From assembly GCA_026225015.1 (NCBI GenBank), contig JAMFRY010000299.1, positions 1-7,998 of the forward strand: DNA of 7,998 nucleotides. The letters run 5' to 3'. This document shows positions 5,859-7,998 of the stretch, one piece after another. Under the pieces are notes generated by a model, which saw nothing but the letters and a program-made list of their open reading frames with translations, made no database searches and was not told the origin of the DNA. A program made the translations under genes and the position numbers. The stretch is from Alphaproteobacteria bacterium (lineage in GTDB: Bacteria; Pseudomonadota; Alphaproteobacteria; Acetobacterales; Acetobacteraceae). Positions within the stretch are counted from its first letter, which is position 1, and each line of letters starts with the position of its first letter.

Positions 5859-6469
5859 TTCAGGCGCTCCTGCAAGCCGTCCATGCCGGCCTGGGTAATC
5901 ACCAGGACGTCGTGTTTGACGATGTCGTAAACATTGGCGCCGATGACGGGGAGAATATCCAGGCCATGGACATTCCGGCTGGCGCGCAGAAAATTCTCGT
6001 CCACCGCCAGATCCACGATCAGCGCGGAGGACCAGCCGAATTTCTTGAACTTGGCGGCGACATCCTTGGTTTTTGAAACCGCGCCAACCGTGTCCAGGAT
6101 CACCAGCTTACCGTCGGCGGCCTTTTGCGAAAGGGCCGAAAGCAGGCCAAGCCGGCGCACCTTTTTGTTCAGGCTATAGCCATGGTCGCGCACCACCGGA
6201 CCATGCACCACGCCGCCGGTACGAAACTGCGGCGCCCGCAAACTTCCCTGGCGCGCATTGCCCGTGCCTTTTTGCTTGTACGGCTTGCGGGTGGTGCCGG
6301 AGACTTCGCCCATGCCCTTGATTTTGTGATTGCCGCTGCGGCGCTTGGCGAGCTGCCAGTGGATCACGCGGGCAATGATGTCATTGCGCGGGGTGACGCC
6401 AAAAATTTCATCCGGCAGTTCGGCTGAGCCCGATGTCTCGGCATCGAAATTATGAATGTCGAGTTTCAT
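5855..6469 (-). CDS. rplD: 50S ribosomal protein L4
   Basis: L4 is an early 23S rRNA binder whose extended loop reaches the peptide tunnel next to L22. In E. coli it also represses the S10 operon at the leader RNA. The 204-residue product has the extended-loop block GTTRKPYKQKGTGNARQGSLRAPQFRTGGVVHGP (residues 58-91), followed by SLNKKVRRLGLLSALSQKA (99-117) and a C-terminal domain with LPVIGANVYDIVKHDVLVIT. Start at 6469 is fixed by a 4-nt ATGA overlap with the rplC stop and an AAAGG 9 nt upstream. It also overlaps rplW by 4 nt, so L3, L4 and L23 form a continuously overlapping trio. I see no E. coli-like leader upstream of rpsJ for L4 to act on. Confidence 0.98.
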   Translation of the reverse strand: MKLDIHNFDAETSGSAELPDEIFGVTPRNDIIARVIHWQLAKRRSGNHKIKGMGEVSGTTRKPYKQKGTGNARQGSLRAPQFRTGGVVHGPVVRDHGYSLNKKVRRLGLLSALSQKAADGKLVILDTVGAVSKTKDVAAKFKKFGWSSALIVDLAVDENFLRASRNVHGLDILPVIGANVYDIVKHDVLVITQAGMDGLQERLK

Positions 6470-7149
6470 GATTGTTGACCTTTCAGGCCGGCCGGGTAGG
6501 CGGCATCGGCCGGGCGGGCACGCTTGATGGCGTCGCGCAGCAGCACGTAGTCCCCCTTGGAACCCGGGACGGCGCCACGCACCAGAACCAGGTTACGGGC
6601 TTCATCGATGGCGGCGATGGTCAGGTTCAGCGTGGTTACGCGTTCCTGACCCAGATGGCCGGCCATTTTCTTGTTCTTGAAGGTCTTGCCAGGGTCCTGC
6701 CGGTTGCCGGTGGAACCCAGGCTGCGATGGCTGATGGAAACGCCATGGCTGGCTTCCAGACCGGAGAAATTCCAGCGCTTCATACCGCCGGCAAAGCCCT
6801 TGCCCTTGGTCACGCCCGCCACATCGACGAACTGGCCAACCGAGAAATGCGACGGGGAAATTTTTGCGCCCGGTTCCAGCAGCGCGTCGCCAGCCACCCG
6901 GAATTCAACGAGCTTGGCGGCCGGTTCCACCTTGGCTTTGGCGAAATGCCCGCGCTGCGGCTTGCTCACGTTCTTGATTTTTGCTTTGCCGTAGCCAAGC
7001 TGGACCGCGTTATAGCCGTCCGTTTCAACGGTGCGCGCGGCAACAACCCGCACATCGTCGAGGTGCAGAACCGTCACCGGCACATGGGTGCCGTCTTCCT
7101 TGAATAACCGGGTCATCCCCAGCTTTTTTGCAATCACACCGGTACGCAT
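6466..7149 (-). CDS. rplC: 50S ribosomal protein L3
   Basis: L3 is one of the two assembly-initiator proteins of the 50S subunit, with a loop that reaches the peptidyl-transferase centre. The 227-residue product starts MRTGVIAKKLGMTRLF and carries the central signature VTKGKGFAGGMKRWNF (residues 113-128), then SHRSLGSTGNRQDPGKTF (140-157) and KKMAGHLGQERVT (160-172). Gln151 corresponds to the glutamine methylated by PrmB in E. coli; modification here is not shown by sequence. The C-terminus has a short extra tail (about 210-227). The start at 7149 matches the family; its best Shine-Dalgarno, AAGG, is 12 nt away. It lies 33 nt after rpsJ and overlaps rplD by 4 nt. Confidence 0.98.
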   Translation of the reverse strand: MRTGVIAKKLGMTRLFKEDGTHVPVTVLHLDDVRVVAARTVETDGYNAVQLGYGKAKIKNVSKPQRGHFAKAKVEPAAKLVEFRVAGDALLEPGAKISPSHFSVGQFVDVAGVTKGKGFAGGMKRWNFSGLEASHGVSISHRSLGSTGNRQDPGKTFKNKKMAGHLGQERVTTLNLTIAAIDEARNLVLVRGAVPGSKGDYVLLRDAIKRARPADAAYPAGLKGQQS

Positions 7150-7182
7150 TTTCTAAATAACCTTAAGCTTAGCCTATGCGGC

Positions 7183-7491
7183 CTAGATCTTGATTTCGAC
7201 TTCAACGCCGGCAGCCAGGTCGAGCTTCATCAGCGCGTCCACCGTCTGCGGCGTCGGGTCAACGATATCCAGCAAGCGGCGATGTGTCCTGATCTCGAAC
7301 TGTTCGCGGCTCTTCTTGTCCACATGCGGCGAGCGATTCACCGTGAACCGCTCGATATGGGTCGGCAGCGGGATCGGCCCCCGAACCTGCGCGCCGGTAC
7401 GCTTCGCCGTGTTGACGATGTCCTTCGTGCTGTTGTCCAGCACGCGGTGATCATACGCCTTCAGGCGAATGCGAATATTCTGGTTGTCCAT
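7183..7491 (-). CDS. rpsJ: 30S ribosomal protein S10 (NusE)
   Basis: S10 is a protein of the 30S head; free S10 is also NusE, which with NusB joins the transcription antitermination complex and links RNA polymerase to ribosomes through NusG. The 102-residue product is almost pure consensus: MDNQNIRIRLKAYDHRVLDN (residues 1-20), AKRTGAQVRGPIPLPTHIERF (29-49), VNRSPHVDKKSREQFEIRTHRRLLDIV (51-77) and DALMKLDLAAGVEVEIKI. The start at 7491 follows the family, with a modest AGG 8 nt upstream. It begins 37 nt after the tuf stop and precedes rplC by 33 nt. The short spacer to tuf implies co-transcription with the str genes. Confidence 0.99.
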   Translation of the reverse strand: MDNQNIRIRLKAYDHRVLDNSTKDIVNTAKRTGAQVRGPIPLPTHIERFTVNRSPHVDKKSREQFEIRTHRRLLDIVDPTPQTVDALMKLDLAAGVEVEIKI

Positions 7492-7492
7492 C

Positions 7493-7510
7493 GTTTAACC
7501 TGTTGAACCT
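7493..7510 (-). repeat. Tandem 9-nt imperfect repeat upstream of rpsJ
   Basis: On the minus strand AGGTTCAAC is followed directly by AGGTTAAAC, two 9-mers differing at one base, ending 1 nt before the rpsJ ATG. Each copy carries an AGG that could pair weakly with the anti-Shine-Dalgarno; only the second is well placed (8 nt). This may be chance. Confidence 0.45.
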
Positions 7511-7528
7511 TCTACTGGGGCCGCTAGC

Positions 7529-7998
7529 TTACTTCGTAACCTTGGCGACGACGCCCGAACCGACGGTCCGGCCACCTTCGCGGATGGCGAAACGCAGACC
7601 GTCATCCATGGCGATCGGCGCGATCAGCTCGACATCGATGGCGACATTATCGCCCGGCATCACCATTTCCGTGCCCTGCTGCAGCGTGACCACGCCGGTC
7701 ACGTCGGTGGTGCGGAAGTAGAATTGCGGGCGGTAGTTGGTGAAGAATGGCGTGTGACGGCCACCCTCTTCCTTGGTCAGCACATAGGCCTGGGCGTGGA
7801 ACTTGGTGTGCGGGGTGATCGAGCCGGGGGCGGCGAGCACTTGGCCGCGCTCGATATCCTCGCGCTTGGCGCCGCGCAGCAGCGCGCCGATATTATCGCC
7901 GGCCTCGCCCTGGTCGAGCAGCTTGCGGAACATTTCCACGCCGGTCACGACCGTCTTGGTGGTTGGCCGCAGGCCGACGATCTCGACTTCCTCGCCCA
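7529..7998 (-). CDS. tuf: Elongation factor Tu, C-terminal part (5' end beyond the window)
   Basis: EF-Tu carries aminoacyl-tRNA to the ribosomal A site in a GTP-dependent way. The frame is open from the window edge to the TAA at 7531-7529, giving 155 complete codons of a protein usually near 396 residues. This covers the end of domain 2 (GEEVEIVGLRPTTKTVVTGVEMFRK, then RGAKREDIERGQVLAAPGSI) and domain 3 (GRHTPFFTNYRPQFYFRTTDVTG and the closing IAMDDGLRFAIREGGRTVGSG and VVAKVTK). The GTPase domain lies outside. A GTG at 7948 within the frame is an internal valine codon, not a start. Its place just before rpsJ is the usual end of the str operon. Many proteobacteria carry a second tuf copy elsewhere, which cannot be judged here. 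Confidence 0.98.
   Translation of the reverse strand, partial: GEEVEIVGLRPTTKTVVTGVEMFRKLLDQGEAGDNIGALLRGAKREDIERGQVLAAPGSITPHTKFHAQAYVLTKEEGGRHTPFFTNYRPQFYFRTTDVTGVVTLQQGTEMVMPGDNVAIDVELIAPIAMDDGLRFAIREGGRTVGSGVVAKVTK

Noticed and set aside
7150..7182. TAAGCTTA palindrome between rpsJ and rplC as an operator or promoter element
   Set aside because: An 8-nt palindrome is likely by chance, and a 33-nt gap inside the S10 operon gives no promoter-like boxes.
7529..7948. A separate 139-residue gene starting at the GTG at 7948
   Set aside because: The frame continues upstream to the window edge as typical EF-Tu sequence, so the GTG is an internal valine codon of tuf.
1..7998. A hidden novel system, mobile element, CRISPR array or RNA gene
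   Set aside because: Almost every base is assigned to a conserved ribosomal-protein gene or EF-Tu in canonical order; no repeats arrays, transposase-like frames, tRNA-like folds or foreign-looking segments were seen on either strand.

Overview
The window is a dense, entirely minus-strand ribosomal-protein cluster from a GC-rich bacterium. Gene order, read 5'->3' on the minus strand (right to left in window coordinates), is tuf (3' part), rpsJ, rplC, rplD, rplW, rplB, rpsS, rplV, rpsC, rplP, rpmC, rpsQ, rplN, rplX, rplE, rpsN, rpsH, rplF (5' part). This is the canonical end of the str operon, the complete S10 operon, and most of the spc operon joined head to tail. Protein signatures point to an alphaproteobacterium: S10 beginning MDNQNIRIRLKAYDHRVLDN, L3 with HRSLGSTGNRQDPGK, the C-minus (zinc-free) long form of S14, and an L22 containing VEKWFSHLKIVVAE. 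The L6 N-terminus (MSRVGKYPVEVPAGV), together with S10 and L22, looks most like Acetobacteraceae and related Rhodospirillales. That placement is from memory of the families and is an inference.

Layout. 7529-7998 holds the last 155 codons of EF-Tu. 2627-7491 holds the S10 operon (S10, L3, L4, L23, L2, S19, L22, S3, L16, L29), and rpsQ (S17) at 2333-2617 completes it. 1-2316 holds the spc-type genes L14, L24, L5, S14, S8 and the first 81 codons of L6. There is no non-coding stretch above 300 bases. The largest gap is 77 nt (977-1053, rplE to rpsN), followed by 37 nt (tuf to rpsJ) and 33 nt (rpsJ to rplC). All other junctions are 4-nt ATGA overlaps or gaps of 1 to about 15 nt.

The genes work together as structural parts of the 30S and 50S subunits, plus the elongation factor that delivers aminoacyl-tRNA. 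I see no promoter, terminator, mobile element, RNA gene, CRISPR array or foreign gene. The tight junctions, many with the Shine-Dalgarno sequence fused to or inside the preceding stop region, suggest one long polycistronic message with translational coupling.

I did not find a previously undescribed system. The findings below are small architectural points about a housekeeping locus and are scored accordingly.
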